64,000 nucleotides of DNA from Turritopsis dohrnii (GCA_027922465.2 BQMF02000273.1:124001-188000); one strand, 5' to 3'. Positions 51,723 through 64,000 are shown, counted from the first letter of the stretch. The notes: generated by a model not told the origin, from the letters alone. Numbers and translations are program-made.

Positions 51723-54700
51723 ATGACAGTTTGTGATATGGAGGAGTTGAGTATGGAAGTGAAAATAGAGGCTGACCATGACTGCACTATTGTGCAACTA
51801 AGTCCATTTCAGCACCAAGTTGGTGGTCACACTTTCATGATGATATATGATGAAAAGACAGTGTGTAAACCATTGGATGAAAATGAACACAGAGTCTACT
51901 CACATTTTCCGGATGAGTTGAAACAGTTCATTCCTGAACTTTATGGTGGGTTGGTTATTATAGTTTTGTTCTTTACATGTCGTATTGTGCAGCTACTTAG
52001 TAGTAGATAAAAAGTGCACACACTTCATACTAAGCAACTCACTTCACACCATGTGATTGTGGTAATGGAAAGCATGCTACTCTTGATATTTTCTTTTAAA
52101 ATACTGAATATTAATTTTCATTTTGTTATATATGTGCTATCACAGGGAAAATATTGATTTTCATGCCGAATATGTTAACATTTTTTCTAAACAAAATACT
52201 CCAGTTCTACTTGTCACAACATGTTCTCGGCACACTTTTTGGTGCTTTGCCATCACATTTATCAGCTGTTTCTTATTTTAGCTTGTGTTTGTAAAATTAT
52301 CTTTATGTTCTAGTTTTGCTTAATTCTGAGGCTATGCACATGAGACTAATTCACCCCTGTCTTAAGCATACTAATGCACAAAATTACTTTCAAATCAGGT
52401 TTAAAATGTGTGCAACTCACTTTTTTATACTGAATTTAACCTGTGTGTATTGTAATGAAAATTAACCCCTGTCTGAAGTTTCTCCCTGGGGCAGTTTTCA
52501 ACCTGCCTACCTGTAACCGATCCCTAAGCACACGTTTTGAGTCAGTAAAAAGTCATAAAATTCATTTAATGCAAACTTCTGCAGAGGCAGGCCAGAGGTC
52601 AGTCAAAATTTGTGGAGGAGAGTTAAGTCATTTAGGGTAGAAAAGGAAAGCGTGCAAGTAACCTAATCGCAACTTAAGACTGAAAAAAAATATCATAATG
52701 TTGAACTCCTCCAGGTTTTTTTGACTAACCCTCACTACGCCTCTGTTTTTTACGAATCTTATATTCTGAATTCCTGTAATTTTTATTAACAATGACATGT
52801 CTTTATTGTATTTTGATCTATTCTTTAGGTGTTGTCAAAGTGCACTATGAACGGTGTGGGGATGACATCCTTTGTTTCGCATTGCCCTTGGATTGTTCGT
52901 ACTGTAAAGACTTAAAGCGACTTAAGAATTATCTGATAGCTAAAGATGCTCTTACCAAAGGGTAAGCTTACTAGGACTTTTCGACGATGTTGTCATTTTC
53001 GTACGATTGTATTTCACACACTCTGGCTTGTTAAATCTGTCTCATGTAAATATCTCGTCTTACAGCTTATGTCATCTCAAAGGAGAGTGTGTCATAAGCA
53101 GAATAGAATAGCCCAGTAAGTATGAACGATCCATTACTTTGGTCCAATAGTGAAAACACCGACGTTCGTATTGATTGGAAAGACAATTATGACAATTATG
53201 TCACGTGGCTCCATGTTTTTTTTTTTTGTTATGTTAAAATATCTATTGTGTTTTTTTTTCTAATTTAGAACATTGGCTGTATCCAAAGATTCTGACCAAA
53301 CAGGTTCCATATTTTTTCCTTAGGTTTTACTGCACGTTGAGTGGCACTTGTCACACGATTACATGTCGCTGTTATTGTGCACAAACCAAAAAAAAACAAC
53401 CTAGAGAACGTTCGCTTCTTACTGAATTTCATTATTGACAAAGTAGTCAATACTAAAGTATTTGAACTTAGTATTCTTTAAGTTTTCTGTTAGTATGTTA
53501 GTCCATCATTAGGTCCATTCAATTCTGAGCACTGGTCAAACTGTGAAAATATGTGTCCTTATTATGTTAACTTTGTCTATTCTAGACAACGGCAGTGAAT
53601 GGAACGTTGCCATGAAGAAGAGACTTCTCGCTCAATGGAATCATATACGCGGCAAGCGCCTTCAAAGTATCTTTTAAAAATTACGTAATTTAAAATATGT
53701 GTACGTTCTTTAGAAGTGACATTTTCATCGAGTTTTATTTTTATTTGCACTTCATGTCCTGCGAAACAATAAACTGGGTTGCTTGTTGTTTCGTTAGTTT
53801 CAAATTTACCAAAATAACCCTGTATAATAGGTTAAGACTGCACAAAGTTCTCTATACATTTTGTTTTCACCGTTGTTTTTTCTTAACACCATTTCCATCA
53901 AAAGAGTTTATACTTCTCGAGAATGTCTCAAAACATTTCCGACACCCATGTGTACTCGATTTGAAAATGGGCACTCGCGGATTCGGTGATTACGCTACAA
54001 CCGAGAAGCGGCTCCGACACCAACAGCGTGTCCAATCGTCGACGTCTGGTTCACTTGGTGTTCGATTGTGTGGAATGCAGGTTAGTGAAAATTGCGGGAT
54101 GCATTTATAATTTGTGAAAGCACAAATCGCGTGAGTAAATAGTTACGTAAGTAAGTAGCCCAGAGTTTGTAGTCCGTGGTCTATCTGTCCCAGAGTTTGT
54201 AGTCCGTCTTCTATCTGTAATTGTTGTTAGCATTGGTTTAACTTACCCAGAGGCCAGTGTGCAGTTTGTTGATGCCTCTTAATGGGCTGTTAGCTGCTTT
54301 GAAAGGCATTGGAATGGATAGACACGACAGAGGTCGCATTCGAAGGTACTTATCAGCACGTCATCGCTAAGGGACTGTTCATATGGAGGTGAGCTGGCCC
54401 GGTTAGCCGGGCTAGCTCACTTAGTAGAGATCTCACTGTCATTAAGAAATCTTTATAAAAATGAATTGTGTTCATATGAAAAGCGGGCTGGCTCACTTAA
54501 GTGAGATCTCATTTCATTTGACCGGGGTCTCACCTAAGTGAGATGAAATTTGTTCATATGAACAGACCAGCCCGGCTTAGTGGGATAGATTTTAGACAAG
54601 TGCGCACGCGTCGAAATTCGAATTATTGTTTACGTGATGTAAACAACATTCTCCATCCCGGTTAAGTGGGATGAGAAAAGCCATATGAACGCTGGGTGAA

Positions 54701-55305
54701 TTTCATCTCATTCAAGTGAGCCAGCCCGGTTAACCGGGCCAGCTCACCTCCATATGAACAGCCCCTAATAGGGGTGAGGGTAGGGTGGGATAAGAGATCC
54801 GTTTGCTACATCAAGTGTTCATGGAAATTACATATTTGACTTGCCTATTTGATCATTTTTGAATAGGTAGCGAGGTTGTTTTCATGGTTTTGTTTAGGTG
54901 TATCATCCATGTAAGAGTGCATACATTTTTACCGACAAATACCAAGGCCGTCGCTTCACAAAAGAAGATTTCCAAAACTGTATGAAAGACTACTTATATA
55001 ACGGCACTTCGCATCGTGTCGAACTCATAAAACCATTGATAACAAAATTAAAAACTTTACTCTATCAGTTGGAAAACATAGAGTGTTACCGGTTCTACTG
55101 TAGTTCGTTACTGCTCGTCTACGATGGTCACATAACCGATGATGCAGAGATCGAAGTTCGAATGATCGATTTCGCACATACTCGAATAAAAGCCGAAGAA
55201 TCGAACCATCATATTGGACCGGATCGTGGATACATTTTAGGCGTTAAGTCTTTGATCGACATTTATACGCAGTTAAGCGACGTTTTATTGGGAAAACAAG
55301 ATTAG
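51723..55305 (+). CDS. IP6K: Inositol hexakisphosphate kinase
   Basis: Six exons: 51723-51945, 52829-52961, 53269-53303, 53586-53666, 53905-54080, 54898-55305, joining in phase to 277 aa. The enzyme should phosphorylate InsP6 to the pyrophosphate 5-InsP7. The inositol polyphosphate kinase signature PCVLDLKMG is at 98-106, SSLL at 211-214, and the metal-binding IDFAHT at 232-237. [20 protein letters not shown] and [11 protein letters not shown] are IP6K-like rather than IPMK- or IP3K-like. Vertebrate IP6Ks (about 410-440 aa) have a long variable insert that is reduced here to a small linker. The 35-nt exon 3 is inferred because it alone restores the reading frame between exons 2 and 4. Intron 5 contains a MITE. 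Confidence 0.9.
54371..54765. mobile_element. PIF/Harbinger-like MITE in IP6K intron 5
   Basis: Inverted ends of about 60 bp begin GGGACTGTTCATATGGAGGT and, in complement, GGGGCTGTTCATATGGAGGT. They are flanked by TAA on both sides (54368-54370, 54766-54768). The arms include smaller palindromes (CCCGGTTAGCCGGG), so the whole could fold into a branched hairpin. A TAA duplication and GG(G/C) ends fit PIF/Harbinger. Confidence 0.85.
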
Positions 55306-57590
55306 TGAAGTAATAATTCTGTTGTATAAAACATGAGCTGCTTCTTCCTTTTCAAACGGTCTGAAGGATATTATCAACACCGAGATATGATATAAACCTA
55401 CTTTTCCAAACAGACCAAAGATGGGAAACAAAGATGACTTTCAGGAAACGGATTACTTCGAATATTTGAGTTTTTGGCGTTCCGTTGACGGAAGCAGTTC
55501 ATTTGTAAATGTTAATCTGAATATATATATAATATCGTTTGATTAGATCAAACTCACGTAAATTGCTTTTATTTTTAACATTTTCGAAACACAGACGTGA
55601 TCCATTAAATCATTTATCTTGAAAGTGGCACTTGGAAATAATGAGTTCAAAATTATTTTGTTCCTTGACCTATATATAAATAATTTATATAAGCTTGAAG
55701 TGGAAATCCACCTAAATGACGTCATAAACCTGGAAAGGCATCATGGGATTGAATACTAAGTTCCAGTTTCCACAAACAGTTCGAGTATTCCTCAGAAATG
55801 GACTGGGAAATAAATTGGTTTTGCTACACTATATCTTTATATCTAACCGGGAAACCTTTGGCCACAATGTTTTTCAAAGTATAATTTTTTATAATTGACG
55901 TGCGTCAGTCCAATCCCTCTGTCTTTACTACTTTTATCAGTTCAGGAAACCTCAATTATGATATTGTATTTCTGTGTTTTGGTTTCCAATGATAAAATTT
56001 TTTCTGCGGTTCGTTTTCGTGATTGGAAACAAACTATTTTCATAATAGAGGCGAGATCGTTAGTAGATCAAAACCTGTCACCATATAAAAACTGATATTT
56101 ATTACATAAAACTAAAAGTCCATATGAAGTAACTGCTATTTTAATATAATATAAGTGTGTTTCAAAAAAACGGAAACAAAAAATATTACCGCAGTTTTTA
56201 AAGTAAACATCCAATTTATTCATATAAATTTTATATCAACGGAATCCTTATCTTTTTATATTTCTCATGATGTATTTTTCATATGTTTTTTGATGTTTTT
56301 TACACACTGTATTTTTCGATGCAGTGTGACCCCTGGGATTTTAGCAGATATTATAACCAAATTGAATATTAGCTGCACATTGCTGTGTTCATGTAGCTAC
56401 TTTCTTGTGACATGCACCTTAATTGAAGGTTCCAATTTGTTATGTGCCAATCGGATTGCAGTTTTGTTTTAACCATACTTCATATAAACTATTAATATCC
56501 ATTCCTTCATGAATTAACGGATGATGTCCAAAAAAGCGTGTTTTCAAACGTATTTCTATGTTTAACCTTCGTAAATTGTAAGACTGTGTTATTATGCAGA
56601 ATATTTTTGAAGAGGTTCAGTAGTAACAAGGCTATAATACAGTGTGTTTCACAAAAGACCGACCCCGCTGCAAAGTATTCCTTGTGTTAACCAAGGGCGT
56701 GTTATCACGGACTGCGCGTAGGCTAAAAACTGCCAGAGATTGGATTAATGGAGGTGTAGTGGATGTTTCGCTGCTGCCGCCGTGTGTCATTTAACATGCG
56801 ACTTTCACGAATGAAAGAAAAAATGTTCATTAAGGATTTTGAGAACTTTTTAAATGGCAGCTTGAAAGATAGATGAAAGGGAATGTTTTTCCGTTTTTTC
56901 CATGATTTTTACCATGATTACAATGTTAATTCGTGTAACCACGCTTTGGTTTCAAAAGAATTCCGACATAAAAGTTGTAAAAGTTTTCGTTGGCAAACAA
57001 TGCCCTATATAACAAATCATCAGTGATTCTAACATATTGTGTTATTGTTGTGTTGGAAATAAAAAGAAGGAGAGCGCACTTTGCGCGTACAGCTTCAAAA
57101 ATTAAAGACACGGATTTGTGTGCCCACTATTATTTCTATCACCTACTCCCGTATCATTACTACTTTCTGTATGTTTATGAACATGGCGGATTTACGAGTA
57201 CATTAAAGTGAACACAGAAAGAACGTGATTTTCAAGTTAATGACAGTTTATTTTTATTGACGACTCTATGGTTGATGATAAGGAAACAAAAATGTTCTTC
57301 TTATTAGAATGATGGCAAATACGTTTGATGTTTAGGGACTTAATAATGCCAAAAAGAACAACTGCTCTGCTATTTTCTGTTGTGTGTATGTGTGTGCATG
57401 TGGTTGCAAACTGGAGTGGGGAAGAAAAGCTCTGCAATCAAGTAATTATCAGTGAGACTGCAAATAGTTAATATTGAGCAAAGCAAAGTAATAGTAACCC
57501 ATGTGGACAATCTTTTAAATTATGGTCAAGTTAAGCTCTGATGGAGCTTAAGTTAAGTTGATGCAGTTTTGCCTAATTTGAGGTTTTGTC
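55306..57590. other. IP6K 3' flank, no further gene recognised
   Basis: AT-rich sequence. Open frames up to about 105 codons here have no recognisable motif or codon bias. Confidence 0.4.
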
Positions 57591-57595
57591 AAGTG

Positions 57596-59432
57596 AGCCT
57601 CCGTTAAGTAGCCTCCGTTAATGACTTGATGAACAGTTTATGGCATATAATATATATATGATAGGGGGGAATCATTTATCATTTTATTTCATTATTGCGA
57701 ATACTTTTTAATAAACCCAAGATGTCTTACAATCTGTAGTGAAGTCACAAAAACATAATAACTTTGCAAATGACGGTATGGAAGAACCAACAGATGCATC
57801 GATGCATCTCCACCGTAGAGCTTTTCTACTGTGTGGGTTCTACAGCATTGATCAGTTAATGGAGGCTGAATGTTTACAAATATACAACAAAGAAAAGATC
57901 AGTTAACGGAGGTTGGTATCACAAAAACATTCTTAATGTAGGCTGAGTGTTTTGAACGTCCCAAAATGGTTTGTTAACAGAAGCTGTTCTCATAATGCAA
58001 ATATACAACGAAGAAAAAGGAAAAGGCTCAGCCTCTGTTAAGGAACTTTCTGCGATGCCAACCTCCGTTAACTGATCAGTGCATCAGAAGAGGTCCTAGA
58101 TCTTTTGAGAAACATCTAAAGACCTTAACTTCGTTGTATATTTGTATTATGAAAACAGCTTCCGTTAACAAATAAGTTTTGGACGTTGAAAAGGCTTAGC
58201 CTCCATTAAGGAACTTTAGATAAGATAAGATAAGATAACTTTATTCAGGCCTGGTCATGAATAAAATGCTTGGAGTGCGGCAATCGCACGCCATTTTCTG
58301 TATTTTTAAATATGGCGTGCGATGAACGCACGCCATACGAACTCAAGGCGTGCGCTAAAAAATATAACAAAACTACAATACTATCCTTAAAATAAATAAA
58401 AAACAAATAACTTTTGCTGACAATAGAACACCAAAGATTTCTGCAAACCAGATGTTACAAGCTACTCTCTACCTTAAATTAAAAATATTTTAACAAATAA
58501 GGAAACGGTGACGTTTAGTTTTTTTACTTTGATTTAAAAAACATGCGCATGATGTGTTTTGCGATAAACGCTAAGGACCAAGGACGCTAACTCAAAATGT
58601 AGAGATTTCCTTCGTTACACCTTTTCTATCCATCGTTAGCGAAAATTAGTGAAAATGCATCCCACCTCATTTTTATTGGAAAGTACTCATGAACACTCCT
58701 TCGTAGAAGTTTTAAAGTTCATAAAAAGTTCTTAGTAAAACAGCAAGTAAAACAGATTTCTTTAGAAATTGGTAAAAAATTCTGAACGAAATAATAAAAA
58801 CTTAGTTCTTAAAACTTAGTTCTTACATGTGGAAACACTGTATTTACAGTGATTTCATTTTTTTTAATTTTTTTTTCATTTTCATTTCAAGCACAGTGAC
58901 GAATTGAAAAAAATGTATTCGTTGAAACGCGACTTCATTCATCAAACAAGTTTTTCTTTCGTCTTAAAGGAATTGAAAAAAATATGTGTTCGTTGAAACG
59001 CGACTTCATTCATCAAACAAGTTTTTCTTTCGTAAATATGAACATATATAACACCTGTTGATTAATCTACCAGCTGATGGAAGAAAAAATATGTGATCAA
59101 ATGTTCCGTTATTGCGAAAAAAACGTAAATATTCTGCACGTGCGATTTATAAATCTGTTTGATTGCACGTGCGGTAATCGCACGCCTAGGGTCCGTTTTT
59201 ACGAAATTCACGTGTGCGATTAACGCACGCCTTAGCCGATCTAGGCGTGTGTGGGCGCGTGCGCGTGCGATCGCACGCCATTCATGACCAGGCCTGTTTA
59301 TTCTGTAATACCAAAGTACAAAATTAAAGGAGAATGAATAAATAGTAGTACTAAATAAAATAACCAACGAAGAAAGAATAACTAGAATAACTGTGAAGCC
59401 AGCCTCCGTTAACAGATCAGTGCATCAGAAGT
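57596..59432. repeat. GCCTCCGTTAA repeat array, split by a transposon
   Basis: The motif GCCTCCGTTAA or its complement occurs at least eight times in both orientations (about 57597, 57612, 57854, 57901, 58030, 58058, 58159, 58199, 59401). The longer unit CCGTTAACxGATCAGTGCAT followed by CAGAAG occurs on both sides of the inserted element (58063 and 59407). It looks like a repeat-rich transposon or satellite cluster; its boundaries are not defined. Confidence 0.55.
58246..59296. mobile_element. CAGGCCTGG-ended hAT-like element, 6-bp duplication
   Basis: The perfect inverted ends CAGGCCTGGTCATGA are flanked by TTTATT (58240-58245, 59297-59302). GGCGTGCG/CGCACGCC is iterated about four times near the left end and at least six times near the right end, in both orientations. 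The element at 8487-9384 has the same terminal design. No transposase ORF is visible. Confidence 0.8.
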
Positions 59433-60690
59433 GGTCTTAAAACTATTGAAAAGCACCTTAAAACCTTTTCATTTGTGTTATGAGAGCTACGTTTCTTAAC
59501 AGGTAGCACCTGTCTAATCTCCGATAATGAAGGTTTCAGCGTTTGTTAAATTTTCTTTGAAAAAACTTCTTGAATTTTATCCGGATTTGGAAAAATATTT
59601 GTTTGAAATATGGACGTAGAAAAGGTTCTTCGTTGGGATTTCTAATCATCAGCCCCTCCATATACGCATAGGCGGTGTCGGTCGTCTTCATTATCAAAAA
59701 ATTATATTTCGTTCACGAGATATTGCCATTTAAAGTTTCCTGAGTTGTCCTAAAAGGTGTTGTAAAAACTTTTAAATGAACGTGTAAAATACACAAAATT
59801 ATATCAAAATGTCATGATAGATGTTTTGTTTTTGTTGACAACATGATTATGATGACTGGTTATTAAATGCTTGGAACAGTAAACCATTGAAACTGTGATT
59901 TCAGTGAAAAGGCCAAAATTCATTATTTAAAGTCAGGCTGAAGATTTATGTTTATTTCACATCCTGATTTAATGTAGCCCAACCTGCTGAACACTGAAAG
60001 AACATGATGTACAGCCAACAGGAGCCCCTTTTTATAAAGAGAACATCCAGTTCAACCAGTTATGTTAATTCAGAGAGTATGTTAATTCAGAGAGTACATT
60101 ACAAAATCTGCAAGTACAAATGTGATGTTGTATATGCAATAAGAAGTTCAGAAAACCAATTACGTATGATTTTTTTACACAGGATTGAGACACATAATAA
60201 TACTAACTTGAAAGAATCTGGTTGAGTGTGCTTGTGCATAATCATGTTACTGTATAATGATATTTTATTTTGTAACTGTCAATTTTCCTTACTATAAACA
60301 ACAAACCTAAATCCAAACACAATCCAACACAACAGTGTGTAAATTAATTCAAATCCAGAACACAAACTTCTACTTTCAGCTGTGTAGTGATTTGGTTATG
60401 GATGTGTATTTTCACTATCAAAATCTGGGATTTGGGATTTACGAAGATCATTTTTATCACATGTATAATAATAATGGGTTGTAAACATATTTTTTTTAAT
60501 CAGAGATGTTTATTCTGAATACTTGAATTTAATTTTCTTTTTTGAAAAAAACTCTTCTTTCCTAATTTTTGACAGTTATTTGCTTATGTCTTCCCCCAAA
60601 GTATTTTTAATACTAAAAAATACTAAATAATTGACGATTTTCTTTTCTTCCGTAAACCTGTATGCAGATTTGATTGTATAATATAAGATA
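59433..60690. other. Stretch without recognised genes
   Basis: AT-rich, with no repeat or coding motif beyond short chance ORFs. Confidence 0.35.
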
Positions 60691-60696
60691 CCCTAA

Positions 60697-61130
60697 ATCC
60701 TCTAATAAACGCCCAGGGCGTTTATTTAATTTTTTGAGTTCATGAGGGGGCGTTAATTAGAGGGGAGCGTTTAAAAGAGAGGAGGGTTTATTTAAAAAAT
60801 TTAATTTTGTGTTTTTTTCTGAAACCACAGCTTTGCAAAACATCAACAAATTCGTCCTCGTCTAAGAATGGAATAGAATAAGGGTTACATTTCTCTCTGC
60901 CTTGTGGGACGTTTCTTAAGAATGGGCCATGTTGTTTTGGTTTGAGGGAGAGAAAGAAATGTTATTTTGCTTTTCTTTGCTTGTTCGAATTTGAATATTC
61001 AAATGCTAGATGTTTTTCCAATAAGTGCCCCTCTTAGGGGGTGGGGCGTTAATAAGAAGGTGTGTTTATTAGAGGGAAATGTTTATTTAATTTTTTTGAG
61101 TTTAGAGGGGGCGTTAATTAGAAGATTTAT
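60697..61130. repeat. CTCTAATAAACGCCC-type repeat
   Basis: The left part has CCTCTAATAAACGCCC, GGGCGTTTATTTAATTTTTT, GAGTTCATGAGGGGGCGTTA and AGAGGGGAGCG. The right part repeats TTTATTTAATTTTTTTGAGT, TTAGAGGGGGCGTTAATTAG and TTATTAGAGGG. The two blocks are direct relatives. Similar AAACGCCCCCTCTAAT repeats are widespread in invertebrate genomes. Confidence 0.6.
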
Positions 61131-61139
61131 GTTAGTCCT

Positions 61140-62150
61140 AGTTACAAAAAACATATGTTCTGTTGAAATACATTGTTCCAGTGATCTAATGGTAAGGATA
61201 GGAAACTTGTCAAGCTTCTACAACAATAAAGATTATACGTTTACTATGATGAAATAATATGATGAAATATCTTGAGACCAGGCCATATTTTAGGTCTTTT
61301 AGCATTGTGTGTATCTAACACACGAAAAAAATACCCTTTTTGATGCCAGCTTTTCATATCATATAATGCATGATTTGGCTATATGTAAATAATTTATGTT
61401 AACAAGAACCGAGGAGACCTCCTAAACAACCAGGTAACTAACTTTATTTGGCATTAGTTTTCATGATGTAGTGGTCAATTATGTTGTTAGCAATGATGAA
61501 CCCAATTATTTCCTTGACTCTGCCAAATTTTTTTTGCATGAAGAGTAATTATTAAATTATTTCTTTCTGTGAGTGTCTATGTAGTTGCGAAAAATTGACA
61601 CAATGCTACTTTTTTGACAGTTAGAGGGTTGTACAGGAGCTTTTCATGGTTAACAAAAATGGAAGTCTTGTATACATAGTTACATAAATATAAAAGCCAA
61701 TAACTATTCCAAGTATTTATATTTTGCTGCCGAGATATTTATTCTACATATCATCATGAAATGCTGTTTTCCATATGTTTCTTGCGTAAAATAAAAAAAC
61801 AACTTAAAACAAAGGTTAAAATCTGTATATGATTGGTTATATATGTAAAAACAAGAACCAGATGTGCAAAACGGTAGCAGCAAATTTGCTTCTAAAGAAT
61901 TACAAAGAGTTCCTTAAATCCTGTTTTTATTAAATATCTCACTGGTGGAAAACAGGCATAAACGATAAAGTTAGTAATGATATGTTGAAAATGATTAGTA
62001 AGTGTAAATAGGGTCTAATCATTAAACACCAGAAGTTAATTAAAACAAAAGAATTATACATGCCTGAGCTGTGCAATGTTGTTTTTATATAGAAAGTTTT
62101 TTACAAGAACTTATGTAGAAAAAAATGCACATGGACAAAAAAGATATGTT
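61140..62150. other. Stretch without recognised genes
   Basis: AT-rich; nothing supported. Confidence 0.35.
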
Positions 62151-62158
62151 TTTAATTA

Positions 62159-62590
62159 GGGATTGTTTACAAATGATGTCAACTGTTAGGGGGGAGGGGG
62201 TTATGCTGAAGTTGACGCTTGTTGAAGGGAGAGTGAGTGGGGGTGATACTACTGTTGGCGTCAACCTTCACAATTTTCAAAACCTTGATTTTTCTAATTA
62301 TAAGCTAACGGAATATGATCTTGATGTAATCCGTTAGTGAGTGCGAGTCTGTGTGTGTTGCTATTGTTGGCTTCTCCATTCGAAAATCTTTTCGATCAAT
62401 TGCATGAACCTAAAACACTTCCCTTCCAGATTCCTTCAGTCAACGCCAGAAAGACTAGAGGTAAAGGAAGGAATATTTGGTTCTTTCTTTCAAGCAAGGG
62501 GGGAGTCTTTTCCCAAAAGATGACGTCAATTCAGGGGGAGGGGGTAAAACAAAGTTCACGCAGGTTGAGGGAGCGGGGAGGGGGGGTCAA
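62159..62590. repeat. G-rich element, left part (copy 2)
   Basis: It begins GGGATTGTTTACAAATGATG after TTA (62156-62158) and shares CTTCACAATTTTCAAAACCT and GATCTTGATGT with 9838-10407. Its GGGGGAGGGGG runs alternate with GACGTCAA-type motifs. The right end appears lost into a TAG microsatellite (about 62597-62634). Confidence 0.6.
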
Positions 62591-62689
62591 AAGTGGTAGT
62601 AGTAGTAGTAGTAGTTGTAGTGGTAGTAGTAGTCCACAGGTGTTTGAATATGGTATTCGCTTTCGCTGCTACCATAATAGTTAGGGAAA

Positions 62690-63848
62690 GTAAGGAAATA
62701 GACTACAATGTAAGAATGAGCAAGCCTCTGAAGGAAGTAAGACTAGGCATTAGTTGAATACGACAAATTTCTGATGAAAATTCTTAAACAATTGAATAAT
62801 ATAAAATTAGTATTCTAAATATACAAAATATTAGGACATAAAACATGATAGCTGATCAAACTAGCGTGGATAAGGGCATGATAGTGTAATGGCAAGCCCT
62901 GTGAATGAATAAGTAATAAAAAAGACAAGCGGTTGCTTGAAAAAATGTGGGGAGACTACACAAACAAACACTGAAATGGAAAGAAAATCAGAATTCTAGT
63001 ACATACCTGAAAACAATTGAGTACTCTCTTGATTAAACACTCTTTCGATAAACTTCAAAAAAGTCAGAAAGTGAGAAAAATATACTGTACAATGTTTTTG
63101 TATTTTTATTATATCAAGATGTACTTCGAAATGGTTACAAACCTACATGAATTGGCCCCTTAAAAATAGTTTTTTCCTGACATTGGGGATTCGTACCTAA
63201 TCTATTAATTTATAATATGTTGCTACAAAAAAATTCTTTTACTAAATATTCACTTGCTAGTTAATGTGCATCAGGGCTCTACACTAACACAAGTGGTTTA
63301 TTTGAAGTATGAGAGTGTCCTGTGGTTCATTATCTTTTCTACGAGGAAATACCATCTCCTCCTTATGTATGCAAAAGAGAATGTTTTGTTTGCGCCAAAA
63401 GGGGTAATCTGAATATAGGGGTACCTAAGTCATATGATTTCTTTATAAAATGCCTTGGCTTAACAAATTATTGAGATCACATAGAGTTTTTTACTCTGAA
63501 ATTTATTTATGATATTGTGAAATTGTTTTCAACTATTTTTTTCCTATTGATTTATTTATTAGTTAGTTTATTAGTTATGTTAGCTTCAGATGTTTTGTTT
63601 TTTTTCTTAAATCCCCACAGAACTGAGGGATGAGATCATTTTTATTTCAAAATGTAATTAAATGTACTTAGTTTTAACTCGTTCAGTAGAATTATATGTT
63701 CTTTTTTTTCTTCAAATCTCCTTATAATCTTGTTATGGAGATTAAGTTACATACAATGTTAAACCGTTTTATCCTGTAATGATCATCTGCCATGATATGT
63801 GCATAATGTCTTCGTTTACTTTATTTGTTTACCAATGGATTTCATTAG
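62690..63848. other. Stretch without recognised genes
   Basis: AT-rich; nothing supported. Confidence 0.35.
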
Positions 63849-63942
63849 GCGAAAATTTAGAAAATATGTGCAGTAGAACAGGCAGAAGTGAGTGGCATTA
63901 GATAACTATGCACAGCCGAGGACACTATCACGTGAAACTGAA

Positions 63943-64000
63943 ATGAAGAAGTTTAAAAGGAGAAGCTTTGGATCAAGTACAAAAATTTCTGTTTCCTTAA
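63943..64000 (+). CDS. Possible first coding exon of a further gene (partial)
   Basis: An ATG at 63943 opens a basic frame, MKKFKRRSFGSSTKIS, that stays open to the window end. An AG acceptor-like site with a T-rich lead lies at about 63848. The opening MKKFKRR is reminiscent of PCTAIRE-type cyclin-dependent kinase N-termini, but this is too short to identify. Treat as speculation. Confidence 0.15.
   Translation, partial: MKKFKRRSFGSSTKISVSL

Noticed and set aside
53067..53115. Candidate IP6K exon after the acceptor near 53066
   Set aside because: Read in the phase left by exon 2 it reaches an in-frame TAG before its donor; the 53269-53303 segment fits both phases instead.
56155..56472. 105-codon plus-strand ORF downstream of IP6K
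   Set aside because: Phe/Ile/Cys-rich translation of AT-rich DNA with no motif, splice context or neighbouring frames.

Overview
This is a eukaryotic, almost certainly invertebrate-animal, nuclear DNA window. It is AT-rich. It carries five intron-containing protein genes whose introns all fit GT-AG rules, mostly 0.1-1.2 kb long, and the space between and inside the genes is packed with DNA-transposon remnants. The gene set (taxilin, WDR1, a claudin/PMP22-like tetraspan, mitochondrial release factor MTRF1L, inositol hexakisphosphate kinase) is metazoan. Low GC, short introns and the mixture of hAT, MULE, PIF/Harbinger and TA-targeting elements would suit a cnidarian or another early-branching or invertebrate animal, but the phylum cannot be proved from this window.

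Layout. 0-15.5 kb is a transposon dump without host genes: a CAG-ended 5-bp-duplication element (181-1317), a decayed element with a broken ORF (1785-3864), a three-level nest of elements (3913-11174), a non-LTR reverse-transcriptase fragment (12375-12719), a hAT element with a recognisable transposase C-terminus (13245-14833), and a short MITE (14855-15502) that is the relative of the outermost shell of the nest. 16.9-20.4 kb is the taxilin gene (+, 11 exons). 21.5-30.9 kb is WDR1 (+, 14 exons); its 4.3 kb second intron holds two adjacent transposons, each carrying another one inside. 32-35 kb has MITEs, including a PIF/Harbinger deletion derivative. 35.6-38.2 kb is the claudin-like gene (+, 3 exons). 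39.4-43.2 kb is MTRF1L (-, 6 exons), convergent with it. 43.8-49.6 kb has a hAT-like element, a MULE with a 9-bp target duplication, and a short TA-element. 51.7-55.3 kb is the IP6K gene (+, 6 exons, including a 35-nt exon). 55.3-64 kb is gene-poor, with a repeat built around GCCTCCGTTAA, a large CAG-ended 6-bp-duplication element inside it, and further MITEs. A possible first exon of another gene lies at the extreme right edge.

The host genes do not form a pathway; they are ordinary housekeeping genes (vesicle traffic, actin turnover, junction/membrane, mitochondrial translation, inositol pyrophosphate signalling). The most instructive content is the transposon biology. Termini, target-site duplications and, for several insertions, empty sites in relatives in the same window let insertion order be read directly. 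One recurring theme is a family of TA-flanked elements built on a split iteron, GGGGTGACTT plus a family-specific tail. Another is a set of CAG-ended elements with consistent 5-bp or 6-bp duplications. Exon coordinates were worked out by hand from reading frame, splice sites and family similarity, with no transcript evidence.
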